Origin: Spirosoma arboris
GTDB taxonomy: Bacteria > Bacteroidota > Bacteroidia > Cytophagales > Spirosomataceae
Length of the DNA: 64,000 nucleotides
NCBI RefSeq assembly: GCF_009754945.1
Contig: NZ_WPIN01000002.1
Span: 744,001 to 808,000, forward strand
Reading direction: 5' to 3'
The notes beneath the pieces were generated by a model. The model did not search any database and was not told the origin of the DNA. It was given only the letters and a program-made list of their open reading frames with translations. The position numbers and the translations under genes were made by a program. Shown here piece by piece: positions 46,686 to 55,234 of the stretch (its first letter is position 1; every line of letters begins with the position of its first letter).

Positions 46686-47039
46686 ATGGAAACACATACA
46701 CTATATAAAGACGAATTGACCTGGCATCCAGCTTGCCAAACCGATCATGTTCCCGAAGATGGGGGCGCCTGTGTATTGCTTGGAGGTCGGCAGATTGCCA
46801 TTTTTAACTTTTCCCGTCGGGGCGAGTGGTATGCAACTGATAATGAGTGCCCCCATCGCCAGCAAATGGTTTTATCCCGCGGCATGATCGGTAGTCAGGG
46901 CGATGAACCGAAGGTAGCTTGCCCATTCCACAAAAAGACCTTCTCGCTCAAAACGGGCGATTGCCTGAACGATGACGGGCATACAATTGCTACGTTTCCC
47001 ATCAAAGTGGTCGACGGAATGGTGTATATTGGGGTTTAA
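46686..47039 (+). CDS. nirD: Nitrite reductase small subunit (Rieske-like)
   Basis: 117 residues. Rieske-type Cys and His residues are in place: ECPHRQQMVLSRGM and CPFHKKTFSLKTGDCL (C-x-H and C-x2-H), so unlike many NirD proteins it may keep a 2Fe-2S cluster; whether it does is an inference. It partners NirB in assimilatory nitrite reduction. It is encoded 134 bp after nirB, with a palindrome array in the gap, and just 12 bp before the histidine kinase gene, so it is probably transcribed with both. Confidence 0.92.
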   Translation: METHTLYKDELTWHPACQTDHVPEDGGACVLLGGRQIAIFNFSRRGEWYATDNECPHRQQMVLSRGMIGSQGDEPKVACPFHKKTFSLKTGDCLNDDGHTIATFPIKVVDGMVYIGV

Positions 47040-47051
47040 GTAGCTAGGTAA

Positions 47052-48536
47052 ATGTCTCAACTTGATCAACAGGTCGCAGGTCGATTAACACGATTTTATA
47101 TGCTGGCACTCGCTGTCATTGCCGTATTGGCAGTGAGCGGCTTGCTGTTTATCAAGTATACCATCAGCACCCACTATGATGATAGCCGGATCGTGAACGT
47201 AGCGGGCCGACAGCGGATGTTGAGCCAACGTCTGACGAAGCTTGCTATGTTACGAATTGAGGGACTTACAACTGCCGATACCGTTTCGTTTGATTCGTTG
47301 CTCCGCTCCTGGAGTCAAAGCCATATTCAATTACGAAACGGGATGCTGCACATGGAAAAGGAGTATGTCGTTCGAAAGAGTAGCCGACTCGATAGCATGT
47401 TTACGCGTGTTGCTCCCATATTTGAATCAATTTACCAGAGCTTTTCCCGTATCAACGACCCAAAACGTACGTCTGATGAGAAGAAGGCAGCACTACAAAT
47501 TATTCTGCGCGATGAGTTTCCGTTTATTCAGCAGATGAACGACATCGTTTTTCAGTTCGATACAGAAAGCTTTGATCAGGTAAAACGTCTTGAACAAATT
47601 GAATGGCTGCTCACCCTCGCAACCTTACTAACACTATTGATTGAAGGGCTGTTTATTTTTAGGCCAGTGGTTAATCATACCAGGCACGTGGTTCGTCGGC
47701 TTGCCCGATCAGAGAAAGCCTTACAGTTGGCCAACAACCATATGGAAATTACCAACCGGGAGCTGGAATCGACGAATCAAAATTTGGCAGCCTCAAACCG
47801 AAAACTAGTTGAAACGCAGCAGGAGCTACTTCGCACCACCGAAGAAAAGTATCAACTACAGTTGGCTGAAGATACGATTCGGTCGGCGGCACTGCTCGAA
47901 GGGCAGGAAGAAGAACGCCGTCGTTTTGCCCGTGAACTGCACGATGGCATTGGCCAGATGCTTACGGGCCTGAAACTCCATGCCGAAAAATTAAAAGCAA
48001 CTTCGTTTACTGACGAAAAGCAACGAACACGCTTCGCCGAACTCTGCGACCTTATTGGCGACACAATTCAAACAACCCGGCAGGTTTCCTACAACCTGAT
48101 GCCATCGACGTTAAGTGATTTCGGTCTGGGCCCAACGTTGCAGCTTCTGGCAGAACAAACAACTCGCTCATCTGGTATTCCAATTAGTTTTACGGGGCCT
48201 AATGACGCCAAGCGACTAAGTCCGGCCACGGAAATTGGCTTATATCGCATTACTCAGGAAGCGCTGCACAATGCCCTAAAGTATGCCGAAGCGCAAACTA
48301 TAAAGATTATGTTGCAACAGAATGCCCATAAGCTAGTGTTAAGCATAGAGGACGACGGAAAAGGGTTTGCTCTGAAACCTGAACCAGCTAGCGAAAAAGC
48401 CCTCCCGAGCAATAACGGTCTTGAGAATATGCGAACCCGAACCCGATTGCTCAATGGCGATTTCGTCATAACGTCGAAGCCTAAAAAAGGAACGAAGATC
48501 CGCGTCAGTGTCAATTTATCAGATAATCTTAACTAG
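47052..48536 (+). CDS. NarX-like nitrate-sensing histidine kinase
   Basis: 494 residues. TM1 at about 16-36, then a periplasmic four-helix sensor with a P-box-like AGRQRMLSQRLTKLAMLR (about 51-68), as in NarX/PilJ-type nitrate sensors, TM2 at about 183-205, a coiled-coil linker (about 215-290), HisKA_3 dimerisation helix RRRFARELHDGIGQMLTGL with His297 as the likely phosphorylation site, and a HATPase domain (GLYRITQEALHNALKYAEA, DDGKGFAL, GTKIRVSV). A PAS or HAMP domain is not evident. It pairs with the response regulator 3 bp downstream and lies next to nirBD, so nitrate or nitrite sensing is inferred. Confidence 0.9.
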   Translation: MSQLDQQVAGRLTRFYMLALAVIAVLAVSGLLFIKYTISTHYDDSRIVNVAGRQRMLSQRLTKLAMLRIEGLTTADTVSFDSLLRSWSQSHIQLRNGMLHMEKEYVVRKSSRLDSMFTRVAPIFESIYQSFSRINDPKRTSDEKKAALQIILRDEFPFIQQMNDIVFQFDTESFDQVKRLEQIEWLLTLATLLTLLIEGLFIFRPVVNHTRHVVRRLARSEKALQLANNHMEITNRELESTNQNLAASNRKLVETQQELLRTTEEKYQLQLAEDTIRSAALLEGQEEERRRFARELHDGIGQMLTGLKLHAEKLKATSFTDEKQRTRFAELCDLIGDTIQTTRQVSYNLMPSTLSDFGLGPTLQLLAEQTTRSSGIPISFTGPNDAKRLSPATEIGLYRITQEALHNALKYAEAQTIKIMLQQNAHKLVLSIEDDGKGFALKPEPASEKALPSNNGLENMRTRTRLLNGDFVITSKPKKGTKIRVSVNLSDNLN

Positions 48537-48538
48537 CT

Positions 48539-49204
48539 ATGTCGATACGAATTCTCATAACCGATGATCATTCTGTGGTAAGAAAAGGGATTCGGATGCT
48601 ACTGGAAGATGAAACTGATATACAAATTGTAGGCGAAGCCTCCGACGGAGATGAAGCCATTGACCTGCTTTCAAGCCTCCAGACGGATGTCTTGTTGTTA
48701 GACATAACTATGCCCCGGATGTCGGGCATCGAGGCCCTGAAGGTCATTACTCAGCAGTACCCCAGAGTTCGGACAATTATGTTCAGTATGCACAACAACC
48801 CGGATTATATCATCAAGGCGGTACAGCACGGGGCAGCAGGTTATCTCCTGAAAGACACTGGGTTAGAAGAAATATTACGGGCTGTACGAACCGTTTTTAC
48901 GGGCGATTTGTACTATCCGCCCAATGCCTCATCGGTAATTATCCAGCATTTAGTTTTACCGAACAATACCCAACGCAAGGACGTCAAAGACCCCAAACGA
49001 ACATCTATCTGGAATAAAATCACATCGCGAGAAGCTCAGATTCTAACCTGCCTGATCGATGGCATGAGCAGCCCTGAAATAGCTAACCGGTTTGGCATAA
49101 GTCCAAATACTGTTGCGAACCAACGAGCGAGCATTATTCGTAAAGCAAGTGTAAAAAACACAGTTGATTTGATACGTATCGCTCTGGAAGAACGAAGCAG
49201 GTAA
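48539..49204 (+). CDS. NarL-like response regulator (LuxR family)
   Basis: 221 residues: a receiver domain with phospho-acceptor Asp55 (LLLDITMPRMSG), acidic pair TDDHS, Lys in LLKDTGLEE, then a short linker and a LuxR-type HTH (SREAQILTCLIDGMSSPEIA, GISPNTVANQRASIIRKA). Translation is probably coupled to the kinase gene (3-bp gap). It should control the nitrate genes in response to the kinase. The linker (RTSIWNKITSREAQ) is normal. Followed by a hairpin at 49227. Confidence 0.92.
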   Translation: MSIRILITDDHSVVRKGIRMLLEDETDIQIVGEASDGDEAIDLLSSLQTDVLLLDITMPRMSGIEALKVITQQYPRVRTIMFSMHNNPDYIIKAVQHGAAGYLLKDTGLEEILRAVRTVFTGDLYYPPNASSVIIQHLVLPNNTQRKDVKDPKRTSIWNKITSREAQILTCLIDGMSSPEIANRFGISPNTVANQRASIIRKASVKNTVDLIRIALEERSR

Positions 49205-49226
49205 ATCGACTACTATTATTGAATAC

Positions 49227-49262
49227 AACGTCCCTGTCTATTCCGATTGGGACGTTTCTGTT
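49227..49262 (+). terminator. Terminator after the two-component genes
   Basis: AACGTCCC (49227-49234) pairs with GGGACGTT (49249-49256) around a 14-base loop, followed by TCTGTTT. Confidence 0.6.
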
Positions 49263-49337
49263 TAAGTGATGTGTTAATGACTATCCCAATTCGTGCATTA
49301 GGAATAAAATCACTTCACCTATAGCAAATCACTTTTA

Positions 49338-49373
49338 TTTTTGGGACTATTTCATTCTATTTTGGGACTATTT
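49338..49373 (+). promoter_or_regulatory. Two direct repeats upstream of the metalloprotease gene
   Basis: TTTTTGGGACTATTT at 49338-49352 and ATTTTGGGACTATTT at 49359-49373. The 21-base spacing equals two helical turns, as for a regulator binding the same face twice. It lies about 140 bases before the start codon. Confidence 0.4.
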
Positions 49374-49508
49374 AATGCATAGATACGTACACATATAGTT
49401 AATAGCATCAAAATTATCTTAACTTGGAAGGCTATAATTTTTTATAGGCCCAATTAAATTACCCCAAAGTCTATATTATCTCATCTTACCTCATAGCCGC
49501 CGTATCGT

Positions 49509-52500
49509 ATGAAATGTGCATCTTTACCCCTCCTGCTGGCAATTGGGTTGATGCTTTGGCTTAGTACTTACAACCCCGTACTGGCCCAGACTCTCCCTCA
49601 GTCTAGCACGGCTCTTTGTGGTATTGTAGACTTAACACCCGACCAGGCCCAATCGTTGGTGAAGGAGGCTAATCAGGCTCTGCAACGCAAACGAGCCACC
49701 AATCCATCGGCATTTACATCCATAATGTATGTCCCTATCCGTCCACACATTATTCGCCGAAGTAATGGAACGGGGCCGTCGTTAACCATGACCGGGCTGA
49801 ACCAGCAAATGGCCTATACAAATAGTCATTACCTGTTAAATGGATTTGGCATCCAGTTTTATTTTGCCGGTTCAACGCCCGATTATATTGATAACGATCA
49901 GTTATACGAAAGCTTCCCTTATGGTGAAGGTTCAGTGGTGGATGGGCGTGATGCTTACAATGCCATGAACCAGTATTACGTATATCAATTCTCCGCTTTT
50001 ATTAGCGGCTACGCTCGCTATCCAACCAATGATATCATATCAACACGCTCGTTCATCGCAACAGGCGATGGATCAAGGTCCCAATTCTTGGGCAACCAGA
50101 CGATTCCCCATGAGCTAGGACACAGTTTTAATTTATATCACACATTTGGCAATAATAACGGCACTGAGTTTACGGATGAACTAGTTACCAGAGGTGCCGG
50201 AGCAAATTGTAGCACTGCCGGTGATCTAATCTGCGATACGCCTGCAGATCCGTATACGCTTAACGATAACCCTTCGATACTTATAAATGGTTGCATAGTT
50301 TATAATCAGGACAGACCGTACCGCGATGCCAATGGCGATCCTTATTCGCCGTCGGTAACCAACATTATGTCTTATTATTTCAGTAATTGTGGAACCGATT
50401 TTACCCCTGGCCAATACGATCGCGTACAGGCGGGATTAGCCCTGCGTCAGACCCACACCGCTTATACCCTCGATGCTCCTCCTACACCCGTAACGGCCCC
50501 CAGTAACCTGACAGGTACTTTCAGCAATAACGCCATCATACTGACCTGGCAGGACAACGCCAACAATGAAATGGGGTATTTCATCGAACGCTCAACTTCG
50601 CCTACCAGCGGTTTTTTACCGATTGATGGGGTGGCCCCTGATGTAACGACTTTCACGGATGCTCAAATTGTACCTAACCTGGTCTATTACTATCGTATTC
50701 GACCATCCAATACCACCACTGGTAGCCTGAGCCCCACTGCAACTGTCACGGCAGCTCCTCCGCCATTAACTGGATTAACTACCACCAACATCAGCATATA
50801 CAGTGCGCAGTTGAATTGGACTAGTGCTGGAGCAGGGGTTACTTACGATGTGCAGTGGCGAGTAGTTGGTAGCAATACCTGGAATACGATCAATTCAGTA
50901 CAAACCAACAATTACATCCTCTATAGCCTAACCCTTAACACCAACTATGAATGGCAAGTCAAGACGACTTCCGGGACAGTCTATTCTGCTCCAGCGAGTT
51001 TTACTACCCCTTGTCCAACTCCAAACCCCTATAATTCCTCTATTACCCGAACTTCAGCCGACCTCTCATTGGGCGGCATTTACCCCCAAACCTATACCCT
51101 ACAGTGGCGACCACAGGGAAATCCCAACTGGACAACCATCAACACTGGGATCAGCTCGTTTTATTCCCTAACGGGCCTCACCTCCAGCACGGTCTACGAA
51201 TACGAGGTACAGGCAACCTGCCCCGGTACAACGCCTGTCACAACAGCCTATAGTAGTCCTCTATCCTTTACTACGCTTAGCTGTCAGACACCCACTGCTC
51301 CTGGAGCAGCTTATGTATATTCAACAGCGGCTAGATTAGGCTGGAATGTCCCTAATTTCGAACCGACAGCCACCTACAGCTTCCGCTACCGACCAGTGGG
51401 TCAGCCTACCTGGACGACGATCGACGGTCTGACCAGCACCTCGTATTCACTAACGGGCTTGTCCACCAATACGGCCTATGAATGGCAGGTGCAACGAGTC
51501 TGCACACCCACCGAAAGTTCGACTTTCACTGCCCCCGTCAGCTTCACGACCGGTTGCCGTATACCGACCAACTTAAGCAGCTCCCCAACAGCCTCGGCAG
51601 CTACCCTGTCGTGGTCAATCAGCAATTCGCTTGAGCCTGGGGCCAGTTTCGAAATTCAATACCGGGTTATAGGTAGCTCTACCTGGGCCACTGTTGTAAG
51701 TACTTACTATGGGGTTTCAACCATATGGGGAGGGGGGGTTAGCGGGTTAACCGTTGGCACAACCTACGAATGGCGGGTGCGTACGGTTTGTAACGCGACC
51801 AGCCAGTCCGATTATTCAGCCACAGCTACCTTCACTACCGTATGTAATGCTCCTTTAGCTTACAATCTCTCCGTCGACCAGCTCACCAGTACATCGGCTA
51901 GACTGTACTTGTCAACCACAAGCGACCCTGACACCCGGTTTGATATTCGTTTCCGACCCGTTGGATCAACCAACTGGGCGACCCTCAGTATCCCGGCGTC
52001 AACAGCTACCTCTAAATCGTATTCGCTAACTGGGCTGACCAACAATACCCAATACGAATGGGAGGCTCGAAGTGTGTGTTCCGAAACGCAAAGTTCAAGC
52101 TTTACTCCTGGCCCCGCCTTCACCACACAGTGCCGTATTCCTAGTGGTCTGAATACCACTATCAGGGCTACCTCTGCCCTTGTATCCTGGGCATCGGTAG
52201 GGATCGATGTCAGTTACGAAGTCCGCTACCGCACCACGGGAAGCCCTAACTGGATTACCATTAGCAATCTGACCACATCATTTGTGGACTTGACGAGCTT
52301 ACCTACCAATACAGCCTATGAATGGCAGGTCAAAACGCACTGTAGCGATGGAGCGTCCTCCGATTTCTCGGAAATCAGCACCTTTACCACCTATAGTTGT
52401 GAGTACCCCACCAACCTGTTTGCCTTCGGACTCACACCCACATCGGTCCAACTGAACTGGGCTTATCTTCAGGCAGATACCCAGAGTCGATACGAGGCTC

Positions 52501-52889
52501 GGTACCGGCCAGTTGGAACCAGTGACTGGATAACCATCAGTAACCTGACTAGTATTGATCTGCATGGCACATACGTACTAACCGGATTGACTACGGGCCT
52601 TCAATATGAGTGGCAAATTAAAACGCTCTGTTCCCCCACCGAAAGCTCAGCCTTTTCCTATTCACTCTTTTTCTCCCCCTGTGCAGGGATGTACACGGTA
52701 AAGGCCGGAAGCTGGGATGACAATACGGTTTGGTCCTGTAATCGAGTACCGATGAATACAGATGTGGTGCAGATTAAACATATCGTAACGATCCCGGCCT
52801 ATTATGTAGCCAATGCCCAACAGGTGAATGTCGATGCGGGACAAAAATTGACTTATAGTACTAACTCCCAACTAAAACTCGGGTTATGA
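49509..52889 (+). CDS. Secreted M43-like zinc metalloprotease with eight FN3 domains
   Basis: 1126 residues with a signal peptide (MKCASLPLLLAIGLMLWLST). The catalytic part (about 75-320) has HELGHSFNLYH (His201, Glu202, His205, His211: HExxHxxGxxH-type, with Phe/Asn-Leu at variable positions) and the Met-turn NIMSYYFSNCGTDF, as in pappalysin/M43 proteases. Then eight fibronectin type III domains (about 323-1050), most starting with C-x-x-P and ending YEWQVK-like. The last 70 residues (WDDNTVWSCNRVPMNTDVVQ, DAGQKLTYST) resemble a C-terminal surface-association module in Cytophagia rather than a classical T9SS domain. It should digest proteins outside the cell. Confidence 0.85.
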   Translation: MKCASLPLLLAIGLMLWLSTYNPVLAQTLPQSSTALCGIVDLTPDQAQSLVKEANQALQRKRATNPSAFTSIMYVPIRPHIIRRSNGTGPSLTMTGLNQQMAYTNSHYLLNGFGIQFYFAGSTPDYIDNDQLYESFPYGEGSVVDGRDAYNAMNQYYVYQFSAFISGYARYPTNDIISTRSFIATGDGSRSQFLGNQTIPHELGHSFNLYHTFGNNNGTEFTDELVTRGAGANCSTAGDLICDTPADPYTLNDNPSILINGCIVYNQDRPYRDANGDPYSPSVTNIMSYYFSNCGTDFTPGQYDRVQAGLALRQTHTAYTLDAPPTPVTAPSNLTGTFSNNAIILTWQDNANNEMGYFIERSTSPTSGFLPIDGVAPDVTTFTDAQIVPNLVYYYRIRPSNTTTGSLSPTATVTAAPPPLTGLTTTNISIYSAQLNWTSAGAGVTYDVQWRVVGSNTWNTINSVQTNNYILYSLTLNTNYEWQVKTTSGTVYSAPASFTTPCPTPNPYNSSITRTSADLSLGGIYPQTYTLQWRPQGNPNWTTINTGISSFYSLTGLTSSTVYEYEVQATCPGTTPVTTAYSSPLSFTTLSCQTPTAPGAAYVYSTAARLGWNVPNFEPTATYSFRYRPVGQPTWTTIDGLTSTSYSLTGLSTNTAYEWQVQRVCTPTESSTFTAPVSFTTGCRIPTNLSSSPTASAATLSWSISNSLEPGASFEIQYRVIGSSTWATVVSTYYGVSTIWGGGVSGLTVGTTYEWRVRTVCNATSQSDYSATATFTTVCNAPLAYNLSVDQLTSTSARLYLSTTSDPDTRFDIRFRPVGSTNWATLSIPASTATSKSYSLTGLTNNTQYEWEARSVCSETQSSSFTPGPAFTTQCRIPSGLNTTIRATSALVSWASVGIDVSYEVRYRTTGSPNWITISNLTTSFVDLTSLPTNTAYEWQVKTHCSDGASSDFSEISTFTTYSCEYPTNLFAFGLTPTSVQLNWAYLQADTQSRYEARYRPVGTSDWITISNLTSIDLHGTYVLTGLTTGLQYEWQIKTLCSPTESSAFSYSLFFSPCAGMYTVKAGSWDDNTVWSCNRVPMNTDVVQIKHIVTIPAYYVANAQQVNVDAGQKLTYSTNSQLKLGL

Positions 52890-52924
52890 TTCAATTGGAC
52901 TTTCGCAAAAAGCTGTGCCACGAT

Positions 52925-54082
52925 CTACACCTTAATAATCACGTTTTTCCGATACATCCACCAGAGAATACCAAACCAGATCAGTACAAATGTGAGCGCT
53001 CCTGCCAATGATGCATTTTTAGGGTCGGTAAAATGTGGCGCAATAAAGGTTCGGTAGAGATATTCTTTTGAGCCTATTTCGGTGCCGTCGGGCTGAGTAA
53101 CGTGAATCAGATTCATGATACGCGGAATCAGTCCCGACAGAAAAAACACGGTAATGGCATTCACTCCAAAGGCAACAAATGGCAACACGCCCCGCTTATA
53201 ATGCTGAACATCGATTAGCCAATAGCACAATGCCAGACCAAGCATCGCCAGGCCACCTGCCAGCAGTACAAATGAACTAGTCCAGAGTGCTTTGTTAATT
53301 GGAAACAATCCGTCAAGGATTAAGCCACCTAAGGTTATTAGACAACCCGATGCAAAGAGCCAGGCGACTTTCTCGGCCACCGGCCGATTGCCTCGCAACC
53401 ACGTTCCGGTAAGTAAACCCAAAAGACCTGTACCAATTGCGGGTAACGTACTCAACAAGCCTTCAGGATCCCAGACTTTCGCAGGTTTGTACACGTGCGC
53501 AGGCGTTAGAATCGTTCGGTCGAACCAGGCCGCCAGATTTGTCTCTGGCTCCAGATTGGCATAGCCCACGCCCGGAACCGGAATGACCGTCATGAGAAAC
53601 CAATAGCCCAGAACCAGGCTACAGAAAATATAAACCTGCTGGCGAGGAGTTGTTTTTAGAAAAATAAGTGAGCAGGCCAGGTACACCAGGGCGATACGTT
53701 GCAGCACCCCTGGAATCCGAACCAGCGAGATATCGAACTTAGGAAAGAAGTTCAGAAATAATCCTAGCAAAAACAGCGTTACGCTTCGTTTTACAATCTT
53801 CCCGATTACGCCTTTTTCCATACCCTCAGTCCGACCAAGCGCAAACGTAATCGACACGCCGACAATGAATAGGAAGAACGGGAAAATCAGATCGGTAGGC
53901 GTCCAGCCGTTCCAGGGCGCGTGCTCAAGGGGCGCATAAATGTGGCCCCAATCGCCAGGATTATTGACCGTAATCATAGCCGCAACGGTCAGGCCACGAA
54001 AAAAATCAAGCGAGAGCAGGCGTGATGAACCAGTTGGGACAGATTGAGTATTAGCACGGCTTGTCGAAACGGAAGATTCCAT
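52925..54082 (-). CDS. DUF5009/NagX-like membrane acyltransferase
   Basis: 385 residues and about ten membrane helices. It starts with SRLLSLDFFRGLTVAAMITV, the signature of the heparan-alpha-glucosaminide N-acetyltransferase-like family (NagX; DUF5009), followed by NPGDWGHIYAPLEHAPWNGW and TPTDLIFPFFLFIVGVSITF. Family members acetylate amino sugars at the membrane. NagB lies 4.8 kb away, which agrees with an amino-sugar role but is not proof. The N-terminal 20 residues are polar. Convergent with the metalloprotease gene. Confidence 0.9.
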   Translation of the reverse strand: MESSVSTSRANTQSVPTGSSRLLSLDFFRGLTVAAMITVNNPGDWGHIYAPLEHAPWNGWTPTDLIFPFFLFIVGVSITFALGRTEGMEKGVIGKIVKRSVTLFLLGLFLNFFPKFDISLVRIPGVLQRIALVYLACSLIFLKTTPRQQVYIFCSLVLGYWFLMTVIPVPGVGYANLEPETNLAAWFDRTILTPAHVYKPAKVWDPEGLLSTLPAIGTGLLGLLTGTWLRGNRPVAEKVAWLFASGCLITLGGLILDGLFPINKALWTSSFVLLAGGLAMLGLALCYWLIDVQHYKRGVLPFVAFGVNAITVFFLSGLIPRIMNLIHVTQPDGTEIGSKEYLYRTFIAPHFTDPKNASLAGALTFVLIWFGILWWMYRKNVIIKV

Positions 54083-54128
54083 AAGTCAGGAAGGTTTCCC
54101 CGAAGATACAACAAGGAAGGGAAAGGAA

Positions 54129-54902
54129 TCAACTAAACACCTTCGCCAGCTTTTTCTCTAAATCTTTCTCCAGCTTCAACAAACCCTCGGTATTTGGCAG
54201 ATAGGTTAAGGCGCGATGGTGCCGGAGGTCGAACGGAATGTCGCTGGTAGATTGGGTGATGGGAATCACCAATTTTCCCAGTGTATGAGCAACGCCCGTT
54301 TCGTAAAACACATTCGGATTTCGGTCGGTGAAATCGGTTATAACGGCTTTTGATGTAAAAATCAGATCAAATACATCCTGAATCAGGATGCTATTATCCC
54401 AAATATCGTCGGCCCGTTTGCAGTCGATGCCAAGTCGGGCGCACACATTCCGAATAGCCGTGTAGGTACCCGAAAATCGGCTTTCGAACGGCATCATTAC
54501 TGACAATACATTCGACTCAACCGATTTAACCGGAATACGAAATACGTCAGGCGCAAACGTAATGACCCGTTCGGGTGTGATCGTCTGAACAGTTGAAATA
54601 AACTCCGGGATTTCGCGAACAGACCGATTCATCGTCGATTTTTTGACTTCAACAAATCGTTCGATTTCATATAGATTGCTGGTGCTTTCACTAATTAGCT
54701 TGGACAATACCTGTAAGCTATTTCCCTCATAATCATCATCTTTAAAATCCAGACTACGAAGTAATCGAGGGTGATCCTCAATCAACTCAAGGCTATCCGT
54801 CAAATAACCTACCTTGATCCAGTCAGATTTACTAAAATGATCCTGAATAAATTCGTGCAGAGCAAAAAGTCGAAATGTTCTCTGTTTGTTTTGTCTGGTC
54901 AT
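54129..54902 (-). CDS. Rossmann-fold N-ribosyltransferase/TIR-like protein
   Basis: 257 residues without signal peptide or membrane segment. Residues about 1-125 are helical and unrecognised. Residues about 130-257 resemble the TIR/nucleoside-deoxyribosyltransferase-like domain often fused to other defence-type modules: VLSVMMPFESRFSGTYTAIR, RADDIWDNSILIQDVFDLIF, AVITDFTDRNPNVFYETGVA (conserved Asn-Pro-Asn-Val-Phe-Tyr-Glu), and DIPFDLRHHRALTYLP. The Glu in FYETG could be the catalytic residue of NAD-cleaving relatives. It stands alone in this window, next to ordinary genes. A nucleotide- or NAD-cleaving enzyme is inferred; the biological role is open. Confidence 0.7.
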   Translation of the reverse strand: MTRQNKQRTFRLFALHEFIQDHFSKSDWIKVGYLTDSLELIEDHPRLLRSLDFKDDDYEGNSLQVLSKLISESTSNLYEIERFVEVKKSTMNRSVREIPEFISTVQTITPERVITFAPDVFRIPVKSVESNVLSVMMPFESRFSGTYTAIRNVCARLGIDCKRADDIWDNSILIQDVFDLIFTSKAVITDFTDRNPNVFYETGVAHTLGKLVIPITQSTSDIPFDLRHHRALTYLPNTEGLLKLEKDLEKKLAKVFS

Positions 54903-55234
54903 AAGACTGAAAGAGAGGTTACTGGTGTTAGATTATAATATAACTATTATATAAAAATGCAATTATATTCAAATTTTATATTACATCAACTATACGGATA
55001 GATTTTTAACAGATTTGCTATTTTTTCGCGAATCAACCGCTCTGGATTTTTTACTAATAGACGAATTGGTAAGTGTGCAATCGATTCATTATCCCAACAG
55101 ATGCAGCTTATTAACGGCAAGTGGTTATGCTTAGTAAAAGCGGCTCAGACGAGAAAGTTGAGAGATCATTTTTGTTAATAGTATTCTTCTCCACCTGAGG
55201 GCTTTAGTAGTTCATATTGCATATTGTATTTCTA
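54903..55234. other. AT-rich divergent intergenic region
   Basis: About 330 bp, very A+T-rich between 54935 and 55000 (TATAATATAACTATTATATA). It should hold the promoters of both divergent genes. No repeat or gene was recognised. Confidence 0.5.

Larger units (their letters stand above)
49205..49508. other. Intergenic region with terminator and direct repeats
   Basis: Holds the terminator of the response-regulator gene at 49227-49262 and a pair of TTTTGGGACTATTT direct repeats 21 bases apart. No coding signal. Possible promoter of the metalloprotease gene. Confidence 0.5.
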
